Shown here: piece after piece, positions 34,563 to 43,238 of the stretch | How the letters are laid out: the number at the start of each line of letters is the position of its first letter | How positions within the stretch are numbered: position 1 is the stretch's first letter | Assembly: GCA_041394285.1 (NCBI GenBank) | Contig: JAWKIL010000001.1 | Span: 744,001-808,000, forward strand | Direction: 5' to 3' | Length of the DNA: 64,000 nucleotides | From: CADEDH01 sp041394285 | GTDB lineage: Bacteria > Actinomycetota > Acidimicrobiia > Acidimicrobiales > SZUA-35 | Translations under genes and position numbers: made by a program | Notes under the pieces: generated by a model | Told to the model about the DNA's origin: nothing | What the model saw: the letters and a program-made list of their open reading frames with translations, nothing else | Database searches by the model: none

Positions 34563-34862
34563 GATGGCTCTTCCCTTCGTGCGGCTCTCGTGACCGGACA
34601 TGGTGGCGGTCCGGCGGCGTCTCCGGCCGCGCCGGGGCTCGGCGGGGCCGCCGATGCAGGCTGATGCAGACCGGCCGATTTGTCCAACCGACCCCCTCTT
34701 CCCGGTCTGGCCGCCCGTCCCCGTCACGGTGACCGCCCGGCGTCCGAGATCGCCCCCAGCCCGACTCTTGTACCGACCAGTCACTACATCGCACTTGACG
34801 GCGCCGTCCTGGTTGATCCAATGTAGCAATGATTTGATACAAGACGGTGGGAAGGAGCATTG
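34563..34862. promoter_or_regulatory. 300 bp divergent intergenic region
   Basis: No gene seen. It separates the carboxylase (-) from the membrane protein/GntR operon (+). The right end is unusually AT-rich: TTGATC (34813-34818), 16 nt, TGATAC (34835-34840) is a candidate plus promoter, and CAATG-TAG-CAATG (34819-34831) is a direct repeat that could be a regulator site. GGGAAGGAG precedes the ATG at 34863. No promoter for the carboxylase is convincing. Confidence 0.4.
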
Positions 34863-35786
34863 ATGGCTGGGCCGCTCGTGGCGCTGCTGGTGGGTGTGGG
34901 GATGGTCGTCGGCGTGGTCGGGGGCGGCCGCCGGGCCGAGCCGGCGCCGGTAGCGCTGCCACTGCGGGCCGAGGCCCGGCGGGTGGTCCGCTGGTCGTGG
35001 GGCGGCCTGGCCCTGGGTCTGGCGGCGGCGGTGGCGCTCAGCCGATGGGACCGGTTGGGGCGCGGCCTGCTGCTGGCGGCGCCGGTACTCGGCCTAGCCG
35101 TGCTGGCCGGCACGCTCGGGGGCGAGCTGGCCGTCACCGGCCCCACCGGCGGCACCCGTCGGGCCGGGCTGCGGGCCCGTCGGGTGGGCGACTACCTGCC
35201 CCGTCGGCCCTCGGCCCTGGTGGTGCTGGCGATCGTGGCCCTGGTGGCCACGGCGGTGGGAGCGATTCTGGCCGGTTCGGACGACGATCTGGGCCGGGCC
35301 GGTCGGGCCCTCACCACCTCGTGCTCGCCCGACACCTCCTCGTCCCGGGGTCCGTGGCCCGGTTGGTTCTACAGCGGGCCGTTGCTGGCCGTGGTCGCCG
35401 TCGGGCTGGCGTTGGCCGCCGTCGCCCTGCGCACCGTGGTGAACCGGCCCCGCCTCACCGTCGCCCCGGTGGCCGTCCCCGTCAGCGAGGATGCGGAGGG
35501 CGGCGACGCCGAGGCTCTCGCTCTGGATGACGCGCTGCGGCGGTGGTCGGCTCGCCGGGTGGTGGCGGCTGTAGCCATGCTGGTGGCGCTGCCGCTCCTG
35601 GGCACGGCGTCGGTGGCGGCGGTGGCGCTGGCCGGGGCCGACTGCCTGCCGGCCGGCGGCCAGGTGGCGGTGGCCGCCCTGGGGCTGGTGGCACCGCTGG
35701 CGGCGGTGCTGCTCGGCTGGTCGGCCCAGTCGTTGTTGATGCCGGCCGGGCTCCGGGCCGGTTCGGGAGCGGAGCGCCCGGCGTGA
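34863..35786 (+). CDS. Multi-pass membrane protein of unknown function
   Basis: A 307 aa integral membrane protein with about six to seven hydrophobic segments (for example LVALLVGVGMVVGVVGG at the N-terminus, LALGLAAAVAL, LLLAAPVLGLAVL, LVVLAIVALVATAVG, LLAVVAVGLALAAVALR and two near the C-terminus). It resembles the DUF1648-like proteins often encoded with YtrA-type GntR regulators, but I cannot confirm the family. GGGAAGGAG lies 5 nt before the ATG. Its stop overlaps the GntR start (GTGA). Confidence 0.8.
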   Translation: MAGPLVALLVGVGMVVGVVGGGRRAEPAPVALPLRAEARRVVRWSWGGLALGLAAAVALSRWDRLGRGLLLAAPVLGLAVLAGTLGGELAVTGPTGGTRRAGLRARRVGDYLPRRPSALVVLAIVALVATAVGAILAGSDDDLGRAGRALTTSCSPDTSSSRGPWPGWFYSGPLLAVVAVGLALAAVALRTVVNRPRLTVAPVAVPVSEDAEGGDAEALALDDALRRWSARRVVAAVAMLVALPLLGTASVAAVALAGADCLPAGGQVAVAALGLVAPLAAVLLGWSAQSLLMPAGLRAGSGAERPA

Positions 35787-36250
35787 GCGCCACCAACGGC
35801 CCCTCCACCGGGGGCCCCGAGTGCGGGGGCCCCTCCACCGGGGGTCCAGAGCGCGTGGGTCCCGAGTGCGGGGGCCCTGGGACGTCGGCCGCCATCGCCG
35901 TCGACGTGTTCGATCCGACACCGCCCTATGAGCAGATCCGGCGCCAGATCGTGGCCCTGGTGTCGTCGGGGGCGCTGGGCCCGGGCGATCGGCTGCCCAC
36001 CGTGCGCCAGCTGGCCAACGATCTCGGGTTGGCCGCCGGCACCGTGGCCCGGGCCTACCGGGAGCTGGAGGGCACCGGCTGGTTGCGCACCCGCCGGGGC
36101 GCCGGCACCCGGGTGGGTGCCACCCCGCCCCGTACCGCCGCCGACCCCGCCGCCGTGCGCCAGCTGGCCGACGAGTTCGTCCGTCGGGCCCGCTTTCTCG
36201 GCGCCGACGACGCCACCATCCTCCGCCGCGTCACCGACGCGCTGTCCTGA
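35783..36250 (+). CDS. GntR family regulator, YtrA subfamily
   Basis: A 155 aa regulator. The winged helix-turn-helix spans about residues 45-110: PPYEQIRRQIVALVSSGALG, DRLPTVRQLANDLGLAAGTV and the wing with TRRGAGTRVG. The short C-terminal tail (about 40 residues) marks the YtrA type. The first 40 residues are a low-complexity Gly/Pro region from repeated CCCTCCACCGGGGG units. It likely represses its own operon with the membrane protein. A 23 bp tandem duplication covers its stop codon. Confidence 0.9.
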   Translation: MSATNGPSTGGPECGGPSTGGPERVGPECGGPGTSAAIAVDVFDPTPPYEQIRRQIVALVSSGALGPGDRLPTVRQLANDLGLAAGTVARAYRELEGTGWLRTRRGAGTRVGATPPRTAADPAAVRQLADEFVRRARFLGADDATILRRVTDALS

Positions 36251-36281
36251 CCCGGCCCGACGCGCTGTCCTGACCCGGCCC
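36236..36281. repeat. Perfect 23 bp tandem duplication over the GntR stop codon
   Basis: Two identical 23 bp copies (36236-36258, 36259-36281), each starting GACGCGCTGTCC and containing the TGA stop. The second copy lies after the stop, so the protein is unchanged. It is probably a replication-slippage duplication. Confidence 0.85.
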
Positions 36282-36297
36282 GGCCCTTCCTCCGACG

Positions 36298-36380
36298 AAC
36301 CGACGCCGCGAAACCCCCGGAACCGGGGGATCTCGCGACGCAGATAGCTGGCGGGGCGCGGTTTCCGTTGCAGGGTTCGA
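36298..36380. repeat. Family III structured element, copy 2
   Basis: AACCGACGCCGCGAAACCCCC (first 21 nt, given here as AACCGACGCCGC plus GAAACCCCC), a GGAACC loop and GGGGGATCTCGCGACGCAG correspond to copy 1 at 7715-7759. After it, GCGGTTTCCGTTGCA at 36358 has the same offset (14 nt) from CAG as GCGGAATCCGTTACA in copy 1. The stem keeps pairing although the C and G runs differ. It lies 91 nt before the CoA-transferase start. Confidence 0.65.
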
Positions 36381-36470
36381 CGAGGAGAGCGGCGGCGTCC
36401 ACTCGCCCGGCCCGGCCGATTTGGGGAAGGATGATGCGCGACGGCCGCCGGCCGGCGTGACAGGGGAGCG

Positions 36471-39050
36471 ATGACGACCGACGGGATCCAGCCACTGACC
36501 GGCCTACGGGTGTTGGAGCTGGCCACCGGCGTGGCCGGGCCCTTCACCGGCAAGTTGTTCGCCGACTTCGGCGCCGACGTGGTCAAGGTGGAGCCCCCGG
36601 GCGGCGACCCCACCCGGCACCGCTCCGACGACCCGGAGCGCAGCCCGCTCTTCCTCCACCTCAACGCGAACAAGCGCTCGCTGGTGGCCGACCCGGCCAC
36701 GGCCGACGGCGCCGATCTGGTCCGGGCCCTGGCCGCCACGGTCGATCTGGTGATCGAGTCGTTCCAGCCCGGCCAGCTGGCCCGATGGGGGCTGGGCCCC
36801 GACGAGCTCCGGGCCCTGCGGCCCGGGCTCGTGGTCACCAGCGTCACGCCCTTCGGCCAGACGGGGCCGCACGCCCAGTGGGTAGGGGAGGAGATCGTCT
36901 ACTACGCCATCGGCGGACCCATGAGCGCCACCGGCCTCCCCGAGCGGGAGCCGGTCAAGCTGGCCGGCAACGTGGTGCAGTACCAGTGTGGGGCGGTGGC
37001 CGCGGTCGCCTCCCTGGGCGCACTGCGCCACGCCGGCCAGGCCGGTAGCGGGCTCCACGTGGATGTGGCCAACGTGGAGACCCAGGCCGGCTCGATCGAC
37101 CGGCGGACGGCCTATCTCCTGTCGTCGCAGATGACCGGGCACGACGTGGAGCGGGAGACGAGCCATCTGGCCCGCACGGTGCCGGCCGGGATCTACCCCA
37201 CCGACGACGGGTACGTGCAGATCCTGGTGGCCGGAGGCTGGCTGGGGCGGATGGCCGAGACCCTGGGCGACGAGGAGCTGGCTCGTCGCTACGCCGCTCC
37301 CGACTGGCTGCGCGACCCCGAGATCCCGGACCTGCTCGACGCCGCCATCTACGGCTGGACCCTCACCCGCACCGCCAAGGAGGCCGAGGTGGAGGCCCAG
37401 GGCAACAAATGGGGGGTGACCGCCGTCAACCGGCCGGTGCGGGTGCTCGACGAGGACCACTGGCGGGAACGGGGCTACTGGGCCGAGGCCGACCATCCGG
37501 TGGCCGGCCGGTTCCGGCAGCCCGGGCCACCGTTCCGGCCGGCCGAGCCGGGCTTCGTGCTGCGCCGCCCGGCGCCCCTGCTGGACGAGCACCGCGCCGA
37601 GATCCTGGCCGAGCTGGCCGCCGCCCGGGTCGTGGCCGCCCCGCCGTCCGGGGGCCCGGCCGCCGGCGCCAGCGCCGCCGGCACGACCCCCGCGGCCGGC
37701 GCCAGCGCCGCCGCCGACCCCGTGGCCGCCCGGGCCGGTACCGCCGGCGGCGAGCTGCCGCTGGCCGGCATCCGGGTCCTCGACCTCACCGTGGTGTGGG
37801 CCGGGCCCTACTGCACGATGCAGCTGGGTGACCTGGGCGCCGAGGTGATCCGCCTCGACAACCCGTGGTACTTCCCCACCGCCACCCGGGGGGCGGTGCC
37901 CCGCCCGGTGCCGCCCATCGACCACCTGGGCCCGGTGTGGGGCGGCTACCCCGACGGCATCCCGGGCGAGCGGCCCTGGAACCAGGTCTGCGCCTTCACC
38001 AACCATGCCCGGGGCAAGCTCGGGGCCACCGCCAACCTCGGTAGCCCGGACGGCCGGGAGCTGGCCCTGCGACTGATCGAGCGGTGCGACGTGCTGGTGG
38101 AGAACAACGCCGCCACGACGCTCGAGAAGCTCGGCCTCGACTGGGACACGCTGCACAGGCGGAACCCCCGCCTGATCGTGGTCCGCATGCCCAGCCTCGG
38201 CAACTGGGGGCCGGCCAGCGGTTACGTCGGCTTCGGAGCCCACGTGGAGGCGATGGTCGGCCTCACGGCCATCCGGGGCTATCCCGACATCGACCCCACC
38301 AACCAGGACGCCACCTATCACATGGATCCGGCCACCGGCACCATGGCCGCCTTCGCCGTGCAGGCCGTGCTCCGCCGCCGGGAACGCACCGGGGTGGGCG
38401 AGTTGGTGGAGCTGGCCCAGGCCGAGACGCTCATGCACCACATCGGTGAGTATCTGGTGGAGGCCGACCTCACCGGCGCGGAGCACGAACGCCTCGGCAA
38501 CCGCCATCCCCACCGGGCGCCCCAGGGCTGCTACCGATGCCAGGGCGACGACGCCTGGGTCGTGTTGAGCGTCGGCTCGAACGAGGAGTGGGCCGGCCTG
38601 GTGCGGGCTATGGGCGGCCCGTCCTGGGCCGACGACCCCCGCCTGGCCGACGCTGGCGGGCGCCGGGCCCACCACGACGAGCTCGACGAGCGGATCGGCG
38701 CCTGGACCGCAGGACTCGACCGCCACGAGGTGGTGGCGTGGCTGCAGGCCGAAGGGGTGCCGGCCGGGCCGGTGCTCCACGAGTCGGAGCTGCTGGCCGA
38801 CCGCCATCTCCGGGCCCGAGGCTTCTTCCGCCCCAACGGGTCGCCCGACATGCCCACCTACGATCACCCCAACCACCTGTGGCGGTGGGACGGCCCGCCC
38901 CTGGCCTGGGGCCCGCTGGGCCGCCTGGGGGCCGACAACGACTACGTGTGGCGCACCGTGGTGGGTGTCAGCGACGACGAGTACGCCGCCATGGCCGCCG
39001 CCGGCCACCTCAGCTGCGACTACCTCCAGCCCGACGGCACGAGCTGGTGA
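36471..39050 (+). CDS. Tandem-fused class III CoA-transferase (two CaiB domains)
   Basis: An 859 aa protein with two complete class III CoA-transferase domains joined by an Ala/Gly-rich linker (about residues 385-425). Domain 1 begins GLRVLELATGVAGPFTGKLF, domain 2 GIRVLDLTVVWAGPYCTMQL. In domain 2 the catalytic aspartate is D619 in HMDPATGTMAA. The matching place in domain 1 (around 165-172, AGNVVQYQCGA) lacks an aspartate, so domain 1 may be structural. Single-domain members act as intertwined dimers, so a fusion may fold as an internal dimer (inference). It is followed by an exporter and a second fused transferase. Confidence 0.9.
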   Translation: MTTDGIQPLTGLRVLELATGVAGPFTGKLFADFGADVVKVEPPGGDPTRHRSDDPERSPLFLHLNANKRSLVADPATADGADLVRALAATVDLVIESFQPGQLARWGLGPDELRALRPGLVVTSVTPFGQTGPHAQWVGEEIVYYAIGGPMSATGLPEREPVKLAGNVVQYQCGAVAAVASLGALRHAGQAGSGLHVDVANVETQAGSIDRRTAYLLSSQMTGHDVERETSHLARTVPAGIYPTDDGYVQILVAGGWLGRMAETLGDEELARRYAAPDWLRDPEIPDLLDAAIYGWTLTRTAKEAEVEAQGNKWGVTAVNRPVRVLDEDHWRERGYWAEADHPVAGRFRQPGPPFRPAEPGFVLRRPAPLLDEHRAEILAELAAARVVAAPPSGGPAAGASAAGTTPAAGASAAADPVAARAGTAGGELPLAGIRVLDLTVVWAGPYCTMQLGDLGAEVIRLDNPWYFPTATRGAVPRPVPPIDHLGPVWGGYPDGIPGERPWNQVCAFTNHARGKLGATANLGSPDGRELALRLIERCDVLVENNAATTLEKLGLDWDTLHRRNPRLIVVRMPSLGNWGPASGYVGFGAHVEAMVGLTAIRGYPDIDPTNQDATYHMDPATGTMAAFAVQAVLRRRERTGVGELVELAQAETLMHHIGEYLVEADLTGAEHERLGNRHPHRAPQGCYRCQGDDAWVVLSVGSNEEWAGLVRAMGGPSWADDPRLADAGGRRAHHDELDERIGAWTAGLDRHEVVAWLQAEGVPAGPVLHESELLADRHLRARGFFRPNGSPDMPTYDHPNHLWRWDGPPLAWGPLGRLGADNDYVWRTVVGVSDDEYAAMAAAGHLSCDYLQPDGTSW

Positions 39051-39139
39051 GCGGAACGAGCTGGTGAGGCCGGGGTGCCGGGTGTCACCCGAGCGGTATT
39101 GGAACGGCCCGGCGGGGTCGTGGGATCGTTGACGCTGCT

Positions 39140-40636
39140 ATGACCCACGCTCCGCAGCCGGCCGGTGAGGCCCCGGTCCAGGTGGGGGGACGGACCTTCC
39201 CCTACAAGTACATCGTGGCCGTGGCCTTCGTGCTCGGCTTCTTCATGGACATCCTCGACACGACGATCGTCAACGTGGCCCTGCCCACCTTGCGCACGGA
39301 GTTCGGGGCCGACGTCAACACCATCGAGTGGGTCGTCACCGGCTACCTGCTCAGCCTGGCCCTGTGGATCCCGTGCTCGGGATGGCTCGGCGACCGGTTC
39401 GGCACCAAGAAGATCTTCGTGTTCGCCCTGGCCACCTTCACCGCCGCCTCGGTGTTGTGTGGCGCAGCATGGAACATCGAGTCGCTCATCGTGTTCCGGC
39501 TCCTCCAGGGGGTGGGAGGCGGCATGCTCACCCCGGTGGGGACGGCCATGCTGTTCCGGGCCTACCCGCCGGCCGAGCGGCCCCGGGCAGCGTCGCTCAC
39601 CTCCAGCATCACCGTGCTGGCCCCCGCCGTCGGACCCCTCATCGGTGGATCGCTGGTGGAGTTCGCCAGCTGGCGGTGGATCTTCTTCGTGAACCTGCCG
39701 ATCGGGATCGTCGGCATCTGGTTCTCGATCCGCTACCTGCGGGATCACACCGAGCCCACCGCCGGCTCGTTCGACATCCCCGGCTTCGTGCTGTCGGGCG
39801 CCGGCCTGGCCGCCCTGTTGTTCGGCCTGGCCGAAGGACCGGAGCGGGGTTGGTCGTCGCCCATGGTGATCGCCGTGCTGGTGGCGTCGGTCGTGATGCT
39901 GAGCACGCTGGTGGTGGTGGAGACCCGCAAGCGGTTCCCCCTGCTCGATCTGAGCCTGCTGTCCGAGCGGGCCTTCCGCACCCCCAACGTGGTGTCCTTC
40001 CTCAGCTTCGGCTCGCTGATGGGGCTGTTCTTCCTCCTGCCCCAGTTCCTCCAGGGCCCTGGCGGCTACTCCCCGCTCCGATCGGGTCTCACCACCGCCC
40101 CCCAGGCCGTGGGCGTGATCCTGTCGGCCCGGCTCACCGGCACCTACCTCTACCCCCGGATCGGTCCCCGGCGCCTCGCCATGTTCGGCATGGCCTGGAC
40201 CGGCCTGCTCACCGCCGCCTTCTACTGGGTGCAGGTGGACACGAACCCGTGGTGGATCCGGTTGCTCATGATCAGCCGGGGCCTCGGCATGGGCATGACG
40301 TTCATCCCCCTGCAGGCCGCGGCGTTCGCCCAGATCACAGCGGAGAAGAGCGGGCGGGCCTCGGCCCTGTACTCGGCCCAGCGCCAGGCCGGTGCCGCCG
40401 TGGGCGTGGCCGCGCTGGCCACGATCTTTCTCACCCGGCGCGACGCTCTGGTGGGCACCCTCGAGGGGGCCGCCGCCCTGCCCAAGACCGTGTCGGCCTA
40501 TCACCAGGCGATGATGGGGGCGGCCCTGATGTCGATCATCGGCGTGGTGGCCGCGTCGTTCATCCGCGACAGCGACGCCGCCGCCACCATGGTGCGCCGG
40601 GTGAAACCCAAGAAGACCGAGCCGGTGGCGGGCTGA
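39140..40636 (+). CDS. DHA2 family MFS transporter (EmrB/QacA type)
   Basis: A 498 aa drug:H+ antiporter-like protein with about 14 membrane segments. The DHA2 motif LDTTIVNVALPTL is in helix 1, WLGDRFGTKK is the loop 2-3 motif, and GGGMLTPVGTAML and GPLIGGSLVE match motif C-like regions. It is placed between two fused CoA-transferase genes (90 bp and 38 bp gaps), so it may export an acid or CoA-pathway by-product rather than a drug. No clear ribosome binding site is seen. Confidence 0.9.
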   Translation: MTHAPQPAGEAPVQVGGRTFPYKYIVAVAFVLGFFMDILDTTIVNVALPTLRTEFGADVNTIEWVVTGYLLSLALWIPCSGWLGDRFGTKKIFVFALATFTAASVLCGAAWNIESLIVFRLLQGVGGGMLTPVGTAMLFRAYPPAERPRAASLTSSITVLAPAVGPLIGGSLVEFASWRWIFFVNLPIGIVGIWFSIRYLRDHTEPTAGSFDIPGFVLSGAGLAALLFGLAEGPERGWSSPMVIAVLVASVVMLSTLVVVETRKRFPLLDLSLLSERAFRTPNVVSFLSFGSLMGLFFLLPQFLQGPGGYSPLRSGLTTAPQAVGVILSARLTGTYLYPRIGPRRLAMFGMAWTGLLTAAFYWVQVDTNPWWIRLLMISRGLGMGMTFIPLQAAAFAQITAEKSGRASALYSAQRQAGAAVGVAALATIFLTRRDALVGTLEGAAALPKTVSAYHQAMMGAALMSIIGVVAASFIRDSDAAATMVRRVKPKKTEPVAG

Positions 40637-40673
40637 GCGAGCCGGCTCCGGTCACAACCAGGAAAGGGCGGCC

Positions 40674-43079
40674 ATGAGCGGGCTGGACGGGGTCCGGGTA
40701 CTGGAGCTGGGAGGGGGGGTGGCGGCCGCGGCGACGGCCAAGCTGCTGGCCGACCTCGGTGCCGACGTGATCAAGGTGGAACCGCCCGAGGGGGATCCGG
40801 CCCGGCGCCGGGGGCCGTTCCCCCCGGCCGGCGGTTCCGACCCGGAGCGCAGCGGCCTGTTCCTCGCCCTGAACACGAACAAGCGCAGCGTGGTGGCCGC
40901 CACCCTGGCCGGCCCCGAGGTGGCGGAGCTGGTGGCACAGGCCGACGTCGTGGTCCACAACCTGACGGCGCCGGAGTTGGAAGCGGCCGGCCTCGACCCT
41001 GAGGGGTGGCGGGGCGCCCATCCCGGCCTGGTCGTCGCCTCCGTCACACCGTTCGGCCTCACCGGCCCCTACGCCCGGTGGCGGGCCGAGGAGCTCACGG
41101 TGAACCACGGCGGGGGCTGGGGCTGGCTCGGCCCGGGGGCCTCTCCCGACCCCGACCTGCCGCCGCTCAAGGCCTGGGGCCACCAGGCCGACCTCCACGC
41201 CGCCCTGGTGGCCGCCACCGCCGTGCTGGGCTGCGTCCACAAGGCCCGGCGCACGGGGGAGGGGGCCCATGTCGACCTGTCGGCCATGGCCCATGTGGCC
41301 GGGATGCTGGAGGCGGCCTACATCGGCTGGAGCTACCAGGAGGAGGACGCCAGCCGGCTCGGGTCCCGCATCCGCAACCCGTGGGGGATCTTCCCCTGCT
41401 CCGACGGGCTGATCTTCCTGGTGTCGGTGGAGGCCGACCAGTGGGAGCGCCTGGTCGACATGATGGGCCGGCCCGAGTGGGCCGAGATGGAGATCTTCGC
41501 CGACTTCCCCGACCGTCTGGCCAACGACGACCTCCTGCGGATCTACCTGAGCGAGTGGACGGCGCAGCACACGGTGGCCGAGCTGTGGCACGAGGGCCAG
41601 GCCCGACGGATCTGCTTCGCCCCGGTGTTCACCATGGCCGACCTGGCCGGCCAGGACCACCTGCACCAGCGGGGGTTCTTCGTCGACGTCGAGCACCCGG
41701 CGGCCGGGCCGGTCACCCACCTCGGCGCCCCGTTTGTGCTGGGCCGGCCGTGGTGGGGCCTGCGGACGCCGGCCCCCACGCTGGGCCAGCACACGGGCCA
41801 GCGCTTCCAGCCCCGGTCGTCGCTGCCGGTGGTCGTGCCGGGCACCGGCCCCCGGGGGCGGCGGCCGCTCGACGGGGTGCGGGTGGCCGACCTGAGCTGG
41901 GTCTGGGCCGGTCCCTACTGCACCATGCACCTGGCCCACCTGGGGGCCGACGTGATCAAGATCGAGTCGGCGGCCCGCCCCACGCTCGGCCGCCGCCTGC
42001 CCATCCATCCGCCCGACGTGGAGCCCACGCTCGACACCTGCGGCTATTTCAACCAGTGGGAGCAGGGCAAGCGCAGCTGCACCGTCGACCTGACGCACGC
42101 CGAGAGCCGGGAGGTGGTGCTCGACATCATCGCCCGCTGCGACGTGGTGGTGTCGAACTTCGCCACCGGGGTGATGGACCGCCTCGGGTTCACCGAGGAG
42201 GCGCTGCGGGCCCGCAACCCGGATCTCGTCATCGCCGCCATCTCCGGCTACGGGCAGTCGGGGCCGCTCTCGCACTACATGGGGTACGGGCCCACCACCG
42301 GGCCGCTGTCGGGCCTGACATCGCTCACCGGGCACCGGGGCGGCCCACCCGAGGAGCTCGGGATCTCGGTGGGCGACCCCGGGGCGGGGATCACGGCCGC
42401 CTTCGCCATCACCGCCGCCCTGGTGGCCCGCCAGCAGCACGGGGGCGGCCAGACGATCGACGTGGCCCTGTGGGAGTCGACCGCGGCCAATGCCCTCGAA
42501 GGCTGGATGCACCACGCCCTCACCGGAGCCCAACCGGAACGGATGGGCAACCGCGACCCGGTGATGGCGCCCCACAACGTCTACCGCTGCGCCGGCGACG
42601 ACCGGTGGGTCACGATCGCCTGCGCCTCCGACACCGAATGGGCGGCGCTGGCCGGTGTGGTCGACGCCGGGAAGGGCGGCGTCCTGGGTGGCGACCCCCG
42701 GTTCGCCACGGCCGCGGGCCGCAAGGCCCACGAGGACGAGCTCGACGAGCGCCTGGCCGCCTGGTGCGCCGGGCGGGACCGGTGGGACGTGACCCGGGCC
42801 CTGCAGGCGGTGGGGGTGGCGGCGTTTCCGTCGCTCTGCCCGTCCGACCTCGACACCGACCCCCACCTGGTCGCCCGGGGCGTCATCGAGCGGCTCGACC
42901 ATCCGGCGGTGGGGCGCCGGGGCCACACCGGCGTGCCCTGGCTGCTCGACTCCGCCCCCAACGGCGTCATGGGGCCGGCCCCGCTGTTGGGCCAGCACAC
43001 CGACGAGGTGCTGGCCGAGGTGGCCGGCTACGACGCCGACCGCATCGCCGCGCTCCGGGCCGCCGGGCTTCTGGCCTGA
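40674..43079 (+). CDS. Tandem-fused class III CoA-transferase, second copy
   Basis: An 801 aa fusion of two CaiB-type domains, with a shorter linker than the 859 aa relative. Here both candidate catalytic aspartates are present: D173 (WGHQADLHAALVA) in domain 1 and D568 (SVGDPGAGITAAF) in domain 2. Domain 2 starts GVRVADLSWVWAGPYCTMHL, very like domain 2 of the first fusion, which suggests a shared fused ancestor. AGGAAAGG precedes the ATG. Substrate unknown; the two fusions could act on related acids. Confidence 0.9.
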   Translation: MSGLDGVRVLELGGGVAAAATAKLLADLGADVIKVEPPEGDPARRRGPFPPAGGSDPERSGLFLALNTNKRSVVAATLAGPEVAELVAQADVVVHNLTAPELEAAGLDPEGWRGAHPGLVVASVTPFGLTGPYARWRAEELTVNHGGGWGWLGPGASPDPDLPPLKAWGHQADLHAALVAATAVLGCVHKARRTGEGAHVDLSAMAHVAGMLEAAYIGWSYQEEDASRLGSRIRNPWGIFPCSDGLIFLVSVEADQWERLVDMMGRPEWAEMEIFADFPDRLANDDLLRIYLSEWTAQHTVAELWHEGQARRICFAPVFTMADLAGQDHLHQRGFFVDVEHPAAGPVTHLGAPFVLGRPWWGLRTPAPTLGQHTGQRFQPRSSLPVVVPGTGPRGRRPLDGVRVADLSWVWAGPYCTMHLAHLGADVIKIESAARPTLGRRLPIHPPDVEPTLDTCGYFNQWEQGKRSCTVDLTHAESREVVLDIIARCDVVVSNFATGVMDRLGFTEEALRARNPDLVIAAISGYGQSGPLSHYMGYGPTTGPLSGLTSLTGHRGGPPEELGISVGDPGAGITAAFAITAALVARQQHGGGQTIDVALWESTAANALEGWMHHALTGAQPERMGNRDPVMAPHNVYRCAGDDRWVTIACASDTEWAALAGVVDAGKGGVLGGDPRFATAAGRKAHEDELDERLAAWCAGRDRWDVTRALQAVGVAAFPSLCPSDLDTDPHLVARGVIERLDHPAVGRRGHTGVPWLLDSAPNGVMGPAPLLGQHTDEVLAEVAGYDADRIAALRAAGLLA

Positions 43080-43226
43080 CGGAAGCCGCGCCCGGGTTCC
43101 CGTGCTGAGGAGGGCTGCGCCGGTGGGCGTGCTCTCGTTCGCCGTCCGTCGCCTGCCCGATAGAGGACGGTGCGCCGTAGACGGCCGTGAGGCGTCCGGG
43201 TCCGGATCGGTGTCGGAGCCAGTCGG
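43080..43226. other. Intergenic stretch without a visible gene
   Basis: No coding frame or strong palindrome is visible here. The promoter of the next gene lies just after it (43227). Confidence 0.4.
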
Positions 43227-43232
43227 TACCAT
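43227..43232 (+). promoter_or_regulatory. -10 box of the GBBH-like dioxygenase (leaderless)
   Basis: TACCAT, 6 nt, then ATG at 43239. An ATG inside the box (43231) is out of frame. Confidence 0.6.
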
Positions 43233-43238
43233 GGCGGG

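Noticed and set aside
36504..39008. 834 aa open frame antisense to the first fused CoA-transferase, and similar long frames opposite other genes
   Set aside because: High GC leaves few stops on the opposite strand; the translations are His/Gly/Arg-rich without family motifs.
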